Origin: Bufo bufo
Taxonomy: Eukaryota; Chordata; Amphibia; Anura; Bufonidae
Direction of reading: 5' to 3'
DNA: 64,000 nt
Assembly: GCF_905171765.1 (NCBI RefSeq)
Contig: NC_053392.1
Span: 411,112,299-411,176,298, forward strand
The notes below the pieces were generated by a model. It made no database searches. It had not been told where the DNA came from and saw only the letters and a list, made by a program, of their open reading frames with translations. Positions 10,892 through 23,005 of the stretch are shown piece by piece. The stretch's first letter is position 1. Every line of letters begins with the position of its first letter. The translations under genes and the position numbers were made by a program.

Positions 10892-11195
10892 AAGGCTACA
10901 TGCACACGACTGTTGTGTGTTTTGCAGTCCACAAATCGCGGATCCGCAAAACATGGATGGCGTCCGTGCGTGTTCCGCAATTTGCGGAACGACAAGGACA
11001 GCCTTTAATATAACTGCCTATTCTTGTCCGCAAAGTGCGGACAAAAATAGGACATGTTATATTTTTTTTGCGGGGCCACGGAACGGAGCAACGGGTACGG
11101 ACAGCACACGGAGTGCTGTCCACATCTTTTGCAGTCCCATTGAAGTGAATGGGTCCGGATGCGGACCAAAACAACGGCCGTGTGCATGAAGCCAA
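10892..11195. mobile_element. MITE with ggctacatgcacacg termini
   Basis: Imperfect inverted termini aaggctacatgcacacgac and gccgtgtgcatgaagcc. The interior has gcggatccgcaaaac, gttccgcaatttgcgg and cattgaagtgaatgggtccg. Same family as 62766-63098. Non-coding. Confidence 0.8.
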
Positions 11196-12194
11196 AGGGA
11201 GACTATATACTGTTTAGTTAGTCCTTCGATGAATAGAATCTTTTGTGCTATTCTGTATCTTTACATTACAAAGGTTTACCCTTTTGCAGTGACCCTGTCC
11301 TGGCATACCACATGTTTTAAAAGGGGGATATGAAGGGACACCATATATCACTGTGAAATGTCCACAATTAAGGGCAGAGAGACCTCCTGATAGTTTACAG
11401 TTATAGTAAATAGGTGCCCAGCAAGAGAAATAACCCAGAACTAGCTCATCTATCCTTTAATCCAATATGAGAGTACAACAAGAGAGTATCAAGACTACTT
11501 GTGGCTTCAATGTTAATATGTATCGCATTCAGATACACGCAACATATCCTTCTTTACTTGTCAATTTCACTAAATCTTTAAGCAATCCTCAATCCGTATG
11601 CAATCCTCATGTGGCTGGGCCCCTTATCACTCTGTGTTTTTAAGCTTTTATTTTTTCGGATCTTGAGAGTACCCAATAGATTCTTAGGGAAAAACAACTT
11701 TCATTACACTGCTTTACATGAAGGTTTCAGTTCCAGAGCCATATAGATTGAGGATTGCCTGAAGATTAAAGGGGTTGGCCACTTTTGATGAATGTGTTTG
11801 ACAAGTGACTATACGGCACTTACAAATATAGCCTTTTGTTCATATTCTGCACCATTTTCTATATCTCGTAAGCCATGCGCCCTTGTTGGCCAAGTCTTTT
11901 TTGCTGTCCAGGAAAATGTGACGGTGCATGGAGAAGCCACTCTGAAAACAGTCCAAAACTGATATGAGAAATCCAGCACTGCATCTCAATAAAATGATTC
12001 TTTATTGGTCTCTTCTTAAAAAGATCCATAAAGTTCGAATTCACATGAGACACTCTTCAGATAAACGCACATTTTCCTTCATCATGGCATAAACTTGCAA
12101 ATATTTAAAAACCAGAACCTGGGAGGGTCCAATTATGCACATGGTAAAACAAAACAGACCTCCAGGATCTAATTGTACTGAACCACCTGTGTTA
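11196..12194. other. Unassigned DNA
   Basis: No gene recognised. The stretch from about 11770 (aaaggggttggccactttt) looks like another anuran interspersed repeat, but its ends were not defined. Confidence 0.35.
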
Positions 12195-13482
12195 ACCCCT
12201 TGAAAGCCTGAAGGGTATGTTTCTACCAGCTTTGCACATTTAGAGGCTGAAATCTTTTGCCCATTCTTCTTAGCAAAGTAGCTCAAGCTCAGTCAGATTG
12301 GATGGAAATCGTCTGTGAACAGCAATTTTCAAGTATTGCCACAGATTCTCAATGGGGTTTAGGTCTGGACTTTGACTGGACCATTTTAACACATGACTGT
12401 TCTTTGATCTAAACCATTCCAATGTAGGTCTGGCTTTATGTTGTCCTGCTGAAAGGTGAACCTCTGCCCCAGTCTCAAGTCTTTTGCAGCCTCTACCAGG
12501 TTTTCCACCAGGATTGCCCTGTATTTAGCTCCATCCATCTTCCCATCAACTCTGACCAGATTCCCTGTCCCTGCTGAAGAAAAGCATCACCACAGCATGA
12601 TGCTGCCACCAACATGTTTTCAGTGTGTGTTCAGTGTGATATGCAGTGATATTTTTCTGCCACACACAGCGTTTTGCATTTAGGCCAAAAAGTTCAACTT
12701 TGGTCTTATCTGACCAGAGCACCTTCTTCTACGTGTTTCCTGTGTCTCCTAGATGGTTTGTGGCAAACTGCAAATATGACTTCTTATGGCTTGCTTTAAA
12801 AAATGGTTTGCTTTCTTCTTGCCACTCTTCCATAAAAGGTCAGATTTGTGGAGTACATGTCTAACAGTGATGGCCAGTTCGCAGTGTTCGCGCGCGAACA
12901 CATGCGAGCTGCCATCTTAACTCACAAATCCGGCGAGGAACAGGTAAGCCCTTACCTGTGCCGCGAGCCGGTCTGAAACAAATGTGGTCAGCGGGAGCAG
13001 GCAGTTCCGAGAACAGCCCGATGAAGGCCCCTGGCTGTTTTCGGAACTGCCTGCTCTCAGTGACCGCATTTGTTTCAGACCGGCTCGCGGCACAGGTAAG
13101 GGCTTACCTGTGCCTCGCCGGACTTGTGAGTTAAGATGACAGCTCGCATGTGTTCGCGGGCGAACACTGCGAACTGGCCATCACTGATGTCTAATAGTTG
13201 TCCTGTGGACAGATTCTCCAACCTGAACTGTGGATCTCTGCAGCTCCTCCAGAGTGACCATTGCCACAGAGTGTTCTCCTTGCCTGGGCTGTCAGTTTAG
13301 GTGGAGTACCATGTCTTGGAAGGTTTGCAGATGTGTCATACTCCTTCCTTTTTCGGATGATGGATTGAACACTGCTTTGTCAGATGTTCAGAGCTTGGGG
13401 ATATTTTTTTATAACCTAACCCTATTTTCTACTTTTCCACAACTTTATCCCTCACCTGCCTGGTGTGTTCCTTGATTTTCAT
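12195..13482 (-). pseudogene. Tc1 transposase, decayed
   Basis: Start codon at 13482-13480 on the minus strand (MKIKEHTRQVRDKVVEK). An N-terminal HTH region follows, with ILQSIIRKRKEYDT-like sequence and several stops. The C-terminal DDE block reads SPDLNPIENLW at about 12339-12380, which carries the second Asp and the Glu of the DD34E triad in Tc1 transposases. After that come YFAKKNGQKISASKCAKLVE and the end near 12195. A hAT MITE (12865-13186) interrupts the middle. Many frameshifts. Family length is about 340 residues, which fits once the MITE is set aside. Inactive. Confidence 0.8.
12865..13186. mobile_element. hAT-type MITE, 322 bp, 8-bp TSD
   Basis: Starts cagtgatggccagttcgc and ends gcgaactggccatcactg. 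The arms are nearly perfect inverted repeats over the whole element (centre near 13025). Flanked by atgtctaa at 12857-12864 and 13187-13194, an 8-bp duplication typical of hAT. It sits inside the Tc1 transposase. Confidence 0.93.
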
Positions 13483-13552
13483 GATGCTCTTTGATAACTA
13501 ATGTTATCTAACAAACCTCTGAGGCCTTAACAGAACAGCTGTAGCTATATAA

Positions 13553-13690
13553 CTGGAGATTTCAAATAAGGAACAGTTTTTTTGGCAGGCCTGCAAAGAT
13601 TGTGAAGAGGCACTTATAGGCTTGGAGAAGGCTACTTTATTGAGGTCACTTAACGTGTTTCGGGGTCAAGCCGACTCCTCCTTCAGGTAA
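13553..13690 (-). repeat. PLE terminal repeat, left, hammerhead-like core
   Basis: Minus strand contains CTGAAGG, a short hairpin and GAAAC followed by ACGTT (13686-13650). This resembles the minimal hammerhead ribozyme of PLE terminal repeats (CUGANGA ... GAAA ... UH), but the last base of the first box is G instead of A. Mirrors the right end at 25981-26112. Confidence 0.5.
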
Positions 13691-13766
13691 AAAACATCCA
13701 CATACCTTTTAAATAAATAGAGGAACAGTGAGCAACCATTTAAATTTCCCAGAATATAAAGTAACA

Positions 13767-14048
13767 TCAGGGGTTACAGCCAAGACATGAAATCATATCA
13801 GTAATTTTGTTGAGGCCGTATGGTTGTATAGATTGTAATTTGTACTTTCCATCATGTTGAAGGGCACAATATCTTGATAGGCCCTGTTTCAGATATTTAA
13901 TTCTGATGTTGTATCTATGTTGATTAAGTCTTTCATGCAAGGTCTGAGTGGTACGTCCTACATACTGTAAGCCACACGTAGAATCCACCAAATAGATCAC
14001 ATATGCTAACTTGCAATTTAAATGATATTTAAATGGAAAAGTATTCTT
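13767..14048 (-). pseudogene. PLE GIY-YIG endonuclease domain
   Basis: The frame reads NCKLAYVIYLVDSTCGLQYV then GRTTQTLHERLNQHRYNI. The VIYL ... YVGRT pair is the GIY-YIG signature, with the conserved Arg in RLNQHR further on. The domain ends ISCLGCNP at 13767. Known role: nicking of target DNA for PLE retrotransposition. The 5' part of the frame is cut at 14048 by the hAT; the upstream reading in that frame belongs to the hAT and an LTR, not to this gene. Confidence 0.85.
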
Positions 14049-14158
14049 TAGAGATGAGCAAATTTTTCCAAATTTTGATTCGCCAGTTCGCCGAAATTTT
14101 TTTGAAAAATTTAGTTTGATCCAAAGAAATTTGCGGCAAATTACTTTAAAAAGTGGCT

Positions 14159-14837
14159 TGTGACGGTCACGTCCACACACACACAGGGGGAAGGATAGTG
14201 ACCACTGCGCTCCACCCTCACCCCTGGCCCTGCCTACTTGCTTCACGAGTCCTGATGACAGGGGACAACTGGACGACAGTCCCTAACTTAGGATACGTGC
14301 AGGGAAGACAGACAAGACAAAATACGGAACATGAACGGACCGGGTCAGAACCAAGAGAGCTACGCAGTGCAAAGAATGGTCAGGAGAAGCCGGGGTCAAA
14401 TACCAGGAGAGTAGAGAAGTACAAGAGGAGTCCTAAGAGAGTAGTCAGGTGGGAGCCGAGGTCACAATACCAGGACGGATGCGCAGTACAGGAGGAGCAG
14501 GCAAAGGATCGTCAGGGAACGGAATCAGGTGAGTATTCAGTAGTCCAACAAATAGCCAGGAACCTAGAAATTAACAGGCAACCTGTGGCTAGCAGGCTGC
14601 CTGTATTTATAGTGGGGAGTGAGGGTCATGTGACGTGGCCAGCGTCACATGACCGACAGACCAACCAGTTGAGCACCGAGTGATCAGCTCGGCGCTCAAG
14701 GCAGATTTAGGAGCAGGAAGCCACCCAGCAGTAAAGCCGCCCTGGGAATGAGGTCAAACACAGATCCTCATTCCCAAAGCTAAGCAACAGTTCTCCGGGC
14801 AATGGGGGACCGAGTGCACCTTCGGAACCCAGTTACA
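14159..14837 (-). repeat. 3' LTR of chromovirus A
   Basis: Starts tgtgacggtcacgtcc and ends acccagttaca. It is followed by the polypurine tract complement cccccccttttacg. Contains tatttata at 14604-14611 (TATA box on the minus strand). Confidence 0.93.
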
Positions 14838-14839
14838 GT

Positions 14840-17800
14840 ACCCCCCCTTTTACGAGGGGCCAACGGACCCAAGACTTCAGGCAATGGCTTTTCAGGGTGT
14901 TCTAAATGAAATTTACGAACCAGTCTAGGAGCATGAACCTCCCCGGCAGGTACCCAAGATCTCTCTTCGGGTCCATACCCCTTCCAGTGAATCAGGTACT
15001 GCAAGGAGTTACGCACCTTCCTGACATCCACTATTTTAGACACGACATACTCGACAGCATCATTAACAAGAACCGGCGGAGGCGAGGCTTTTGATGGTAC
15101 TACCGGTTCAAAATATTTTTTAAAGTAGAGACTTATGGAACACATTATGAATGTGGAATGACTCGGGCAGCTCCAACCTAAATGATACCGGGTTAATCAC
15201 CTCCGTGATCTTATATGGTCCAATAAAACGAGGAGCAAATTTTCTAGAAGCTACCTTGAGAGAGAGATTCTTGGAGGACAACCACACTTTATCCCCAACC
15301 TGAAAGTTCACCTCCCTTGAACGTCTCCTATCGGCCTTGAGTTTTTGAGAACTTTGAGCCTTTTCTAGGTTCGATTGAACCCGGGCCCAAACTGTGCACA
15401 GTTCGGAGGAGAGTTTATCAGCTTCAGGGTTAGAGGAGGAGACGGACGACCCAGAATGAAAACGGGGATGAAAACCATGGTTACAAAAGAAAGGGGAGAC
15501 CCTAGCAGAAGAATTGACACGGTTATTCAAAGCAAATTCAGCCAAAGGAAGGAATTTGACCCATAATTGCTGGTCATCAGCAACATACAACCTCAGGAAT
15601 TGTTCCACAGACTAATTAAGGCGTTCAGTCTGCCCATTACTCTCAGGATGGTAGGCGGAAGAAAAAGACAACTAAATTTTACATCTTTGACAGAAGGCCC
15701 TCCAGAATTTGGACACAAACTGCACACCCCTGTCCGAAACAATATTTTCCGGGATGCCACGTAAACGAACAATCTCTCTCACAAAAATAGACGCCAGGGT
15801 TTTAGCATTCGGAAGTTTAGACAAGGGAATGAAATGAACCATCTTGCTAAACCTATCGACCACTACCCAAACCACAGTCTTTCCCTCCGCCAGCAGTAGG
15901 TCAGTTATAAAGTCCATCGAGATATGGGACCAGGGTCTACTGGGAATGGGTAGGGGTCGTAGGTTACCAGCAGGGCGAGTCCTAGGTGTCTTAGACCTGG
16001 CACAAACCTCACAGGCTGACACGTAGGACTTGACATCCCTGGTCAGAGTGGGCCACCAATAAGATCTAGAAACCAGATCCTTAGTGCCCTCAACACCCGG
16101 ATGTCCACAAAAGGCAGAATCGTGACACTCACCCAACAGCTGGAGACAAAATTGTACGGGAACAAACAACTTATCTGTTGGGGTGGATGCCGGTGCCAGA
16201 TGTTGTTCAGACCTAATGCGAGCCGAGATATCCTGGGTTAGAGCCGCTAAGAAGATGTTTGCTGGTAGGATGGATTCAGGCGGCGTCTCAGTGGGTTGAA
16301 AAGCATGGAAGCTCCGAGATAATGCGTCTGCCTTCACATTTTTACTTCTCGGCCTGAATGTAATGGAGAAATCAAAACGGGTAAAAAACAGAGCCCATCG
16401 GGCTTGTCGGGGATTCAACCTCTTAGCAGACTCGAGAAACATTAGGTTTTTATGATCAGTGACAACCGTTACTCGATGCCTTGCCCCCTCCAAAAAATGC
16501 CTCCACTCCTCAAATGCCCATTTAATGGCCAGCAGCTCCCTATTCCCTATGTCGTAGTTTCTCTCCGTGGGAGAGAATTTCCTAGAGAAGAAGGCACACG
16601 GTCTCAGGTTAGTGAGGCTAGCAGGACCTTGTGAAAGGACTGCTCCTGCGCCGTCCTCGGACGAATCCACCTCCACAATAAAAGGTTTCTCCTGATCAGG
16701 CTGGATCAGAATGGGAGCGCTACTGAATGCCTTTTTTAATGTTTCAAATGAAGAAATGGCCTTGGTAGACCAATTCTCCAAATCCGCCCCTTTCTTAGTA
16801 AGGTCGGTCAATGGCTTAGCAATTACAGAAAAATTCATGATAAATTTGCGGTAGTAATTAGCGAAACCCAAAAACCGTTGTAAAGCCTTTAAGGATGAAG
16901 GCCTTACCCATTCCTTAATTGCTAAAACCTTACCAGGATCCATCTTAAAGGCGTGAGGAGTCAAAACATGCCCTAGAAACAGTATCTTCTGTACACCAAA
17001 GACACATTTCTCTTGCTTAGCGGATAGCTGGTTCTCCCTCAACACCTCTAATACTTGTTTGACATGAGACACATGAGATTCGAAATCAGGAGAGAATATC
17101 AAAATGTCGTCAAGATAGACAATAATAAATTTACCTAAGAACTCCCTAAGAATATCGTTCATTAAGTTTTGGAACACAGCTGGGGCATTGCTGAGTCCAA
17201 AAGGCATCACCTGATATTCAAAGTGTCCTATCGGAGTATTGAACGCTGTCTTCCATTCGTCTCCCTCCTTGATTCGGATTAGATTGTATGCCTCTTTCAG
17301 GTCAATCTTGGAAAACCAGGTTGCCCCCAAAACCTGATTAAATAAATCCGGAATCAATGGGAGAGAGTATCTATTTTAGACAGTGATTTTATTCAATCTC
17401 CGGTAATCAATACAAGGCCTAAGACCACCATCCTTCTTTTTAACAAAGAAAAACCCTGCTTCCACAGGAGAGACTGAAGGTCTAATATGCCCTTTAGCAA
17501 GGCTCTCCTTAATATAATCTTCCATAGCCTTGCGTTCGGGCCCTGAAAGATTATAAATTCGACCTTTAGGAAATTTGGCACCCTCAATTAGCTCTATGGT
17601 GCAATTATAAGGTCTATGGGGGGGTAGAACCTCTGGAGTAAGGGACGAGAACACATCAGAATATTCCTTAATAACAGAGGGTAATGTATTGGACCTTACT
17701 GAAACCCCAGCCTGGACCACGGACAAGCATGAGTCACACTTAGGTCCCCATTTTACCAACTCTCCTTTGGACCAATCAATTGTGGGGTTATGTAAACGGA

Positions 17801-18199
17801 GCCAAGGCAACCCTAGTACCACCTCAACCGGTAGGTTCTCCAGGACTAGAAGAGAACATCTCTCAGAGTGGCACACACCACGGACAGAGAAATTTCAGAG
17901 TTACATGACCTCACCGTACCACCAATCAGGGGAGTAGCATCAATAGCCATGACATGGATAGGTGTAGGTAAAGCAAACCTAGGAATGCCCAATTTACTAG
18001 CAAACTCAAAGTCAATAAAGCTGGCCGCTGAACCGGAATCAATAAAGGCCTTACCCGGCCACTTATTAACCCCCAGAGAAATTGTTATGGGTACCAAAAG
18101 CTTACCTTTAGAAAAATCAAGGTGTACCTGGTCTTTAGGTTGTCTTGCCAGAGAGGACCCTCTTAGGACACTTGTTGATCCAATGGCCAGGATCTCCAC
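14840..18199 (-). pseudogene. Chromovirus A pol: protease, RT, RNase H, integrase, chromodomain
   Basis: Minus strand. Protease FIDSGSAASFID near 18040-18010, then a frameshift near 17860. RT begins with [20 protein letters not shown]; the catalytic motif VYLDDILIF is intact (about 17130). RNase H follows with VEVDSSEDGAGAVLSQG. Integrase has the HHCC finger (HPGVEGTKDL, CEVCARSKTPR), the first core Asp in SMDFITDL and the second in VSDRGVQF. A C-terminal chromodomain (YLIHWKGYGPEERSWVP) ends near 14870. Defects seen: an in-frame TAA after NKITV (17376), two TAG codons at about 15672 and 15628, a frameshift near 15120. Function if intact: replication and chromatin-targeted integration. Inactive copy. 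Confidence 0.92.
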
Positions 18200-18978
18200 A
18201 ATAGAAGCACTATCCTCGTCTGCAACAAAGATTACCCCGGGTCATGCCAACCTGCATGGGTCCCTCGGTGGAGACCTCAGTGTTGTCCCTGGAAAAGGCC
18301 TCTGGCTAGACCACCATCTGAGAACAGAACTGTAGTTCTTGTCGTCTCTCTCTAACTCGTCTGTCAAGTCGGACAACTAGGGTCATCATCTCCTCTAAGG
18401 TCTCAGGAATTTGGTAATTGACTAATAGATCTTTTAAATTATCAGAAAGACCAGACCTAAACTGACTCTTCAGGGCTGGTTCATTGCATCCTGAGCGGAC
18501 ACACCAGCGTCTGAATTGGGTGCAATACTCCTCCGCAGGGAGATGGCCCTGAACCAGTGCCCTAAGAGCCGTCTCGGCTACCAGGGCCCTGTCTGGTTCG
18601 TCATAGAGGGTACCCAGGGCCTGAAAAAACCCGTCCACATAAGTTAGACAACTGGCCCCAGGAGGTAACGAAAATGCCCAGTCCTAGGGGTTCACCCTGT
18701 AGTAGAGAAATGATAATCCCCACGCGTTGGCTCCCGAGACCGGAGGACACGGGACGCAAACGGAAGTAGAATTTGCAATTCTCCTTAAAGGAGAGAAACC
18801 TCTTCCGGTCTCCAGAAAAGGGTTCTAGGAGCTTGATCTGGGGTTCAAAATGTGGACTGGAGGACAGAGGAGTGGAAGAACCTTGCCCTAACTCACAAGA
18901 ACGGAGTCTCTCTCCTAGCTCCTGCACCATCTGTGTCAAGTTAGAGACATGGTCAGTCAGGGTAGTAAGAGGATTCAT
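18165..18978 (-). pseudogene. Chromovirus A gag with CCHC zinc knuckle
   Basis: ATG at 18978, 29 bp inside the 5' LTR, reading MNPLTTLTDHVSNLTQMVQE, a short coiled-coil start. Capsid-like sequence follows (LLEPFSGDRKRFLSFKEN; EYCTQFRRWCVRSGCNEPAL), spread over at least two frames. The 3' end carries CFYCGDPGHWINKCPKR, a CX2CX4HX4C knuckle (near 18205-18155), overlapping the start of the protease frame. At least two frameshifts (near 18640 and 18250). Function if intact: RNA packaging and particle assembly. Confidence 0.88.
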
Positions 18979-19006
18979 GATACAGTGGTTATTGGGCCTG
19001 TTAATC

Positions 19007-19685
19007 TGTAATGGTCACGTCCACACACACACAGGGGGAAGGATAGTGACCACTGCGCTTCACCCTCACCCCTGGCCCTGCCTACTTGCCTCACGAGTCC
19101 TGATGACAGGGGACAACTGGACGACAGTCCCTAACTTAGGATACGTGCAGGGAAGACAGACAAGACAAAATACGGAACATGAACGGACCGGGTCAGAACC
19201 AAGAGAGCTACGCAGTGCAAAGAATGGTCAGGAGAAGCCGGGGTCAAATACCAGGAGAGTAGAGAAGTACAAGAGGAGTCCTAAGAGAGTAGTCAGGTGG
19301 GAGCCGAGGTCACAATACCAGGACGGATGCGCAGTACAGGAGGAGCAGGCAAAGGATCGTCAGGGAACTGAATCAGGTGAGTATTCAGTAGTCCAACAAA
19401 TAGCCAGGAACCTAGAAATTAACAGGCAACCTGTTGCTAGCAGGCTGCCTGTATTTATAGTGGGGAGTGAGGGTCATGTGACGTGGCCAGCGTCACATGA
19501 CCGACAGACCAACCAGTTGAGCACTGAGTGATCAGCTCGGCGCTCAAGGCAGATTTAGGAGCAGGAAGCCGCCCAGCAGTAAAGCCGCCCTGGGAATGAG
19601 GTCAAGCACAGATCCTCATTCCCAAAGCTAAGCAACAGTTCTGCGGGCAATGGGGGACCGAGTGCACCTTCGGAACCCCGTTACA
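19007..19685 (-). repeat. 5' LTR of chromovirus A
   Basis: Starts tgtaatggtcacgtcc and ends accccgttaca. Same length as the 3' LTR. The gag ATG lies 29 bp downstream on the minus strand. I could not match a primer-binding site to a tRNA with confidence (gattaacaggcccaataacc follows the LTR). Confidence 0.93.
19452..19459 (-). promoter_or_regulatory. Candidate TATA box in 5' LTR
   Basis: Minus strand reads TATAAATA followed by caggcagcctgctag. It is upstream of gag in the correct orientation, so it is a plausible core promoter of chromovirus A. Inferred from motif and position only. Confidence 0.45.
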
Positions 19686-20169
19686 TGGCTATTTCCTGGC
19701 TGCACAGAGCCTTTATAGTGGTATTGAACACTGTGCCTTGCAGTAACACGCTTAGGGAGTCTGCTTTAGTAGTGAAATAATACTGTGAGTCCGTATGACA
19801 TGCAGATGACAAGCGTCGCACTTAGAATCACAGCACACTTCACTTATTTGGTCAGTAATCCATCAGTATTGCTAATGCCAAGAAAAACAGGAGTGAATCT
19901 AAAACAGAGATGACATGTGAACAAAATAGTTGAATGTCTTCTGTGTTTTGTACCCACTCCTGCTTTTGGCTACCAAATCATAAGACAATTCTGATGGGTC
20001 CATATAGGCCTTACAGCTGCTACACAGACAGGATCCGTTGTGCGTTTCACTTTTCCTTCCTTCTGACAGATCAGAAGACGGGTTAAATAAATGATCTCAG
20101 CCAAGCCAAAAAGGCTAAATAGTGGCCCAGTCATCAAGTGCGGAGGGCGGGAACAGCATGAGAAGACCA

Positions 20170-20560
20170 CAAAGTGGCCCAATATCAGAAGGCTAAGAGT
20201 GGCCTAATGACAGAGTGTGGAGGTGGCATCAGCATGATGAGGCCACAGAGCGGCACAATGACAAAGTGTGGAAGTGGCAGCAGCATAAGGAGGCCACCGA
20301 GTGGCAAGGTGATATAGAGTGGAGGTAGGAGCAGCATCAGCAGACCACAGAGTGGCCCAATGATGGAGTCTGAAGGAGTCGGCAGCATCAGGAGACCACA
20401 GAGTGGCACAATGACAGAGTCTGAAGGTGGCAGCACATCACGAGGCCACAAAGTGGCACTGTGACATAGTGTGGAGATGGGTGGCAATACCAGTATCCGA
20501 TGAAAATTGTGGGTGAAATAAGGAGCACTTGGCATCAGATGTGTGGCATCAGGCGGGTGG
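20170..20560. repeat. Tandem repeat, about 55-60 bp unit
   Basis: Six or so degenerate copies of a unit like gaccacagagtggcccaatg, agagtctgaaggtggcagca. Lies downstream of the hAT transposase remnant and resembles subterminal satellite of hAT elements. Shadow frames only. Confidence 0.8.
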
Positions 20561-20639
20561 CAGCATCAGAATAGTAGCTGAGGCAGGTAGCCAGAAGAAA
20601 CCAGTCTCTTTTGTCAAAGTGTTGGTGTGGCACCATGGA

Positions 20640-22690
20640 TGACCTAGTCTGATGCATCAGGAATTGGTGGGTGGAAATCCTGGCTGATCCACGCCTGATT
20701 CATCTTGACAAAGGTCAGTCTCTCCACATTTTGGGTGGACAGACGAGTTCTTCTTGGGGTAACTATGGCCCCGCTGCACTAAACACACGCTTTGATGCCA
20801 CACTACTGTCCGGGCAGGACAGCTTTTCCAGGGCAAACTCTGCTAGTTGCGGCCACAAACCTAGTTTGGCTTCCCAGTAGTCCAGCGGATCTTCAATGTG
20901 GGTTGGCAGGGTGCTGTCCAAGTATGCCACCACCTGCTGGTTCAGGTCCTACTCTATGTCTAGCTGCGTGAGTCATCAGCGACTCTAGAATCAGGCTGCT
21001 GATGATGGAGCTGGTACTGCTCCTGCCACCCCACCCCTCCCCAGAAGCCATTGCAGTGGAACGTGAGCGCAGAGAGACCTCCAGTCAGACCTACGAGAGG
21101 ATGGACGATGGCGCAGATAGGCACAGCCAACTGACTACAAAGGATGTCTCTATAGTAGTTCAGTTGGTCCTCCCTCTCAGCGGGTGTAAAAAAAAGGCAC
21201 CCATTTTGGATCGGTAGCGAGGGTCCAACAAGGTGGAGAGCCAGAAGTTATCCCTCTGCCGAATGGTGACAATTCAGCTGTTACCCAAGCAACTGAGCAT
21301 GCAGCAGGCCATTTCCACAAATGACTCGGAGGGACTCCCTACTTCCATCTTCACTGCATACTGCCACGGTGTGCCTGGGTCATCTGCCTCTTCTTCCTCT
21401 TTCTTGCTCCTCCGGCTTCTCCTGCTCCTCCTCTCCTGTCACCGGTGTCGAAAAACCACCCATTTCTCTACACATTGCTTGTGATCCAATGGCCTCCTCC
21501 TCCTCCTCCTCCTCCAGTTCAGCCCCCACAGGGCCTATGTGGCCGTGAGATCTAGGTGCCTTGTCTCCAGTTCCCTGAGCAGCCATATTTAGCAGCATCA
21601 GTTCCAGGACATGAAGCAGTGGAATGACATCTTTCATCCCGTAATCCTGGTGACTGACAAATAACGTGGCATCCTCAAAGGGCCTGAGCAAATGGCAGGT
21701 GTCATTCATGATATGCCACTGGCTGACATCGAAGTTACACAGGGGAGTACCCCTGTCTGCTTGGATCATCAGGAAATCGTTTAAGGCCTTTCTTTGTTCG
21801 TACAGTCGGTCCAACATATGAAGATTGGAATTCCAACGGGTGGAAACGTTGCATATCAGCCTATGTTTGGGGATGCCGTTCTGCAGCTACAGCTAAAGGA
21901 GGGTGTGCTTCATGGTGTACGAGTGGCTGAAATGCATGCAGTTTCCTCGCCATTTATATGATGTCTTGCAGATGGGTTGAAGACTTCAGGAAACGCTTGA
22001 CAACCAGATTGAACACGTGTGCAATGCAGGGTGCATGGCTCAGCCCTTCTTGACACAGGGCTGACACTATGTTCTTCCCGTTTTCAGTCACCATGGTTTC
22101 CGATTTTGAGTTTTCGGGGAGAAAGCCAGGATTCGATTTCTTTCTGAAGGACACGGAGCAGTTCCTCCCCTGTGTGACTCCGTTCTCCAAGGCAAACGAG
22201 GTCAAGAACAGCGTGACACCGCCGTCCCCTGCACATGTGGTATGCTGGAGGGGCACTGTGAATTGTCCCTGCAGTGGAGGCTGAGGAAACGGTGGAGGAT
22301 GAGGAGGCAGAGGCGGACATTGTCTCTGGACCAACGACGTGGCAACGTGAAGTTGGAAGTGGCGTCATCTGGCCAAATTGCTGGTGCAGGAACCACATTC
22401 ACCCAGTGGGCCATAAAGGACATGTACTGTCCCTGACCGTGGTTACAGCTCCACACGTCAGTGCTGCCGTGCACTTTGGCAGACACCGACAGGATCAAGG
22501 ACTGGCCCACCTTCTGTTCTACATATTTGTGCAGGGCTGGTACTGCCTTTTTGGCAAAGTAATGCCGGCTTGGGACTCTCCACCTCGGCTCGACACAAGC
22601 CATCAGTTCTTTGAAAGGTGCAGAGTCCACCACTTGGAGAGGGAGGGACTGCAGCGTTCAGCTTATGCCCCATTGGATGAGTGCACGCTT
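20640..22690 (-). pseudogene. hAT (ZBED-type) transposase, decayed
   Basis: Minus strand, pieces in several frames. From the N-terminal side: SAPFKELMACVEPRWRVPSR then HYFAKKAVPALHKYVE and KVHGSTDVWSCNHGQGQYMS (22630-22400); the Asp of STDVW is the position of the first catalytic Asp. Next CIAHVFNLVVKRFLKSSTHL (22050-21960), with the C-x2-H motif of hATs. Then MLDRLYEQRKALNDFLM and DTCHLLRPFEDATLFVS (21817-21380). The C-terminal dimerisation block is only recognisable around 20750-20660 (TFVKMNQAWISQDFHPP). Related to the better preserved copy at 52971-56372. Inactive. Confidence 0.82.
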
Positions 22691-23005
22691 ACTGTTGTCT
22701 CTTGGCAATCGCTTCGTGATTGATTGCTGATGTAATTAGTGACGAGGAGGAGGAGGAGCAGTAGCATTGGGACCAGCAGATGATGGGAATGACAGACAGC
22801 TCCCTTTGGCCGAGGTGGTGGAGCCTTGACTGCCTGAAACCGGGTGCGTACCACTGGGTGATACAGCGGTTGCTGCAGCAGACTGGACCACCGCATCGGA
22901 GCCAGGGTTCTCCCAGGCCACTACATGGCGATGCTGCATATGGTGATGCAGGGAAGTAGTGCCAATATTGGCACCCTGGCCACGCTTCGCCTTCTGCCCT
23001 CAGAT

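Larger units (their letters stand above)
14159..19685 (-). mobile_element. Ty3/gypsy chromovirus A, complete with LTRs and TSD
   Basis: Two 679-bp LTRs (14159-14837 and 19007-19685), both TGT...ACA, flanked by tggct at 14154-14158 and 19686-19690. A polypyrimidine run at 14841-14850 marks the polypurine tract of the minus-strand element. Internal order on the minus strand: gag, zinc knuckle, protease, RT, RNase H, integrase, chromodomain. By eye the LTRs differ at roughly 11 positions, about 98 percent identical, so the insertion is fairly young. Coding parts contain stops and frameshifts. Confidence 0.95.

Noticed and set aside
14153..14683. 176-residue frame, repeated at 18773-19531
   Set aside because: It lies in the LTRs of chromovirus A; the same shadow frame occurs in both LTRs.
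22242..22723. Plus-strand frames overlapping the hAT transposase remnant
   Set aside because: They are antisense shadows of the minus-strand transposase; the minus strand shows family motifs, the plus strand none.
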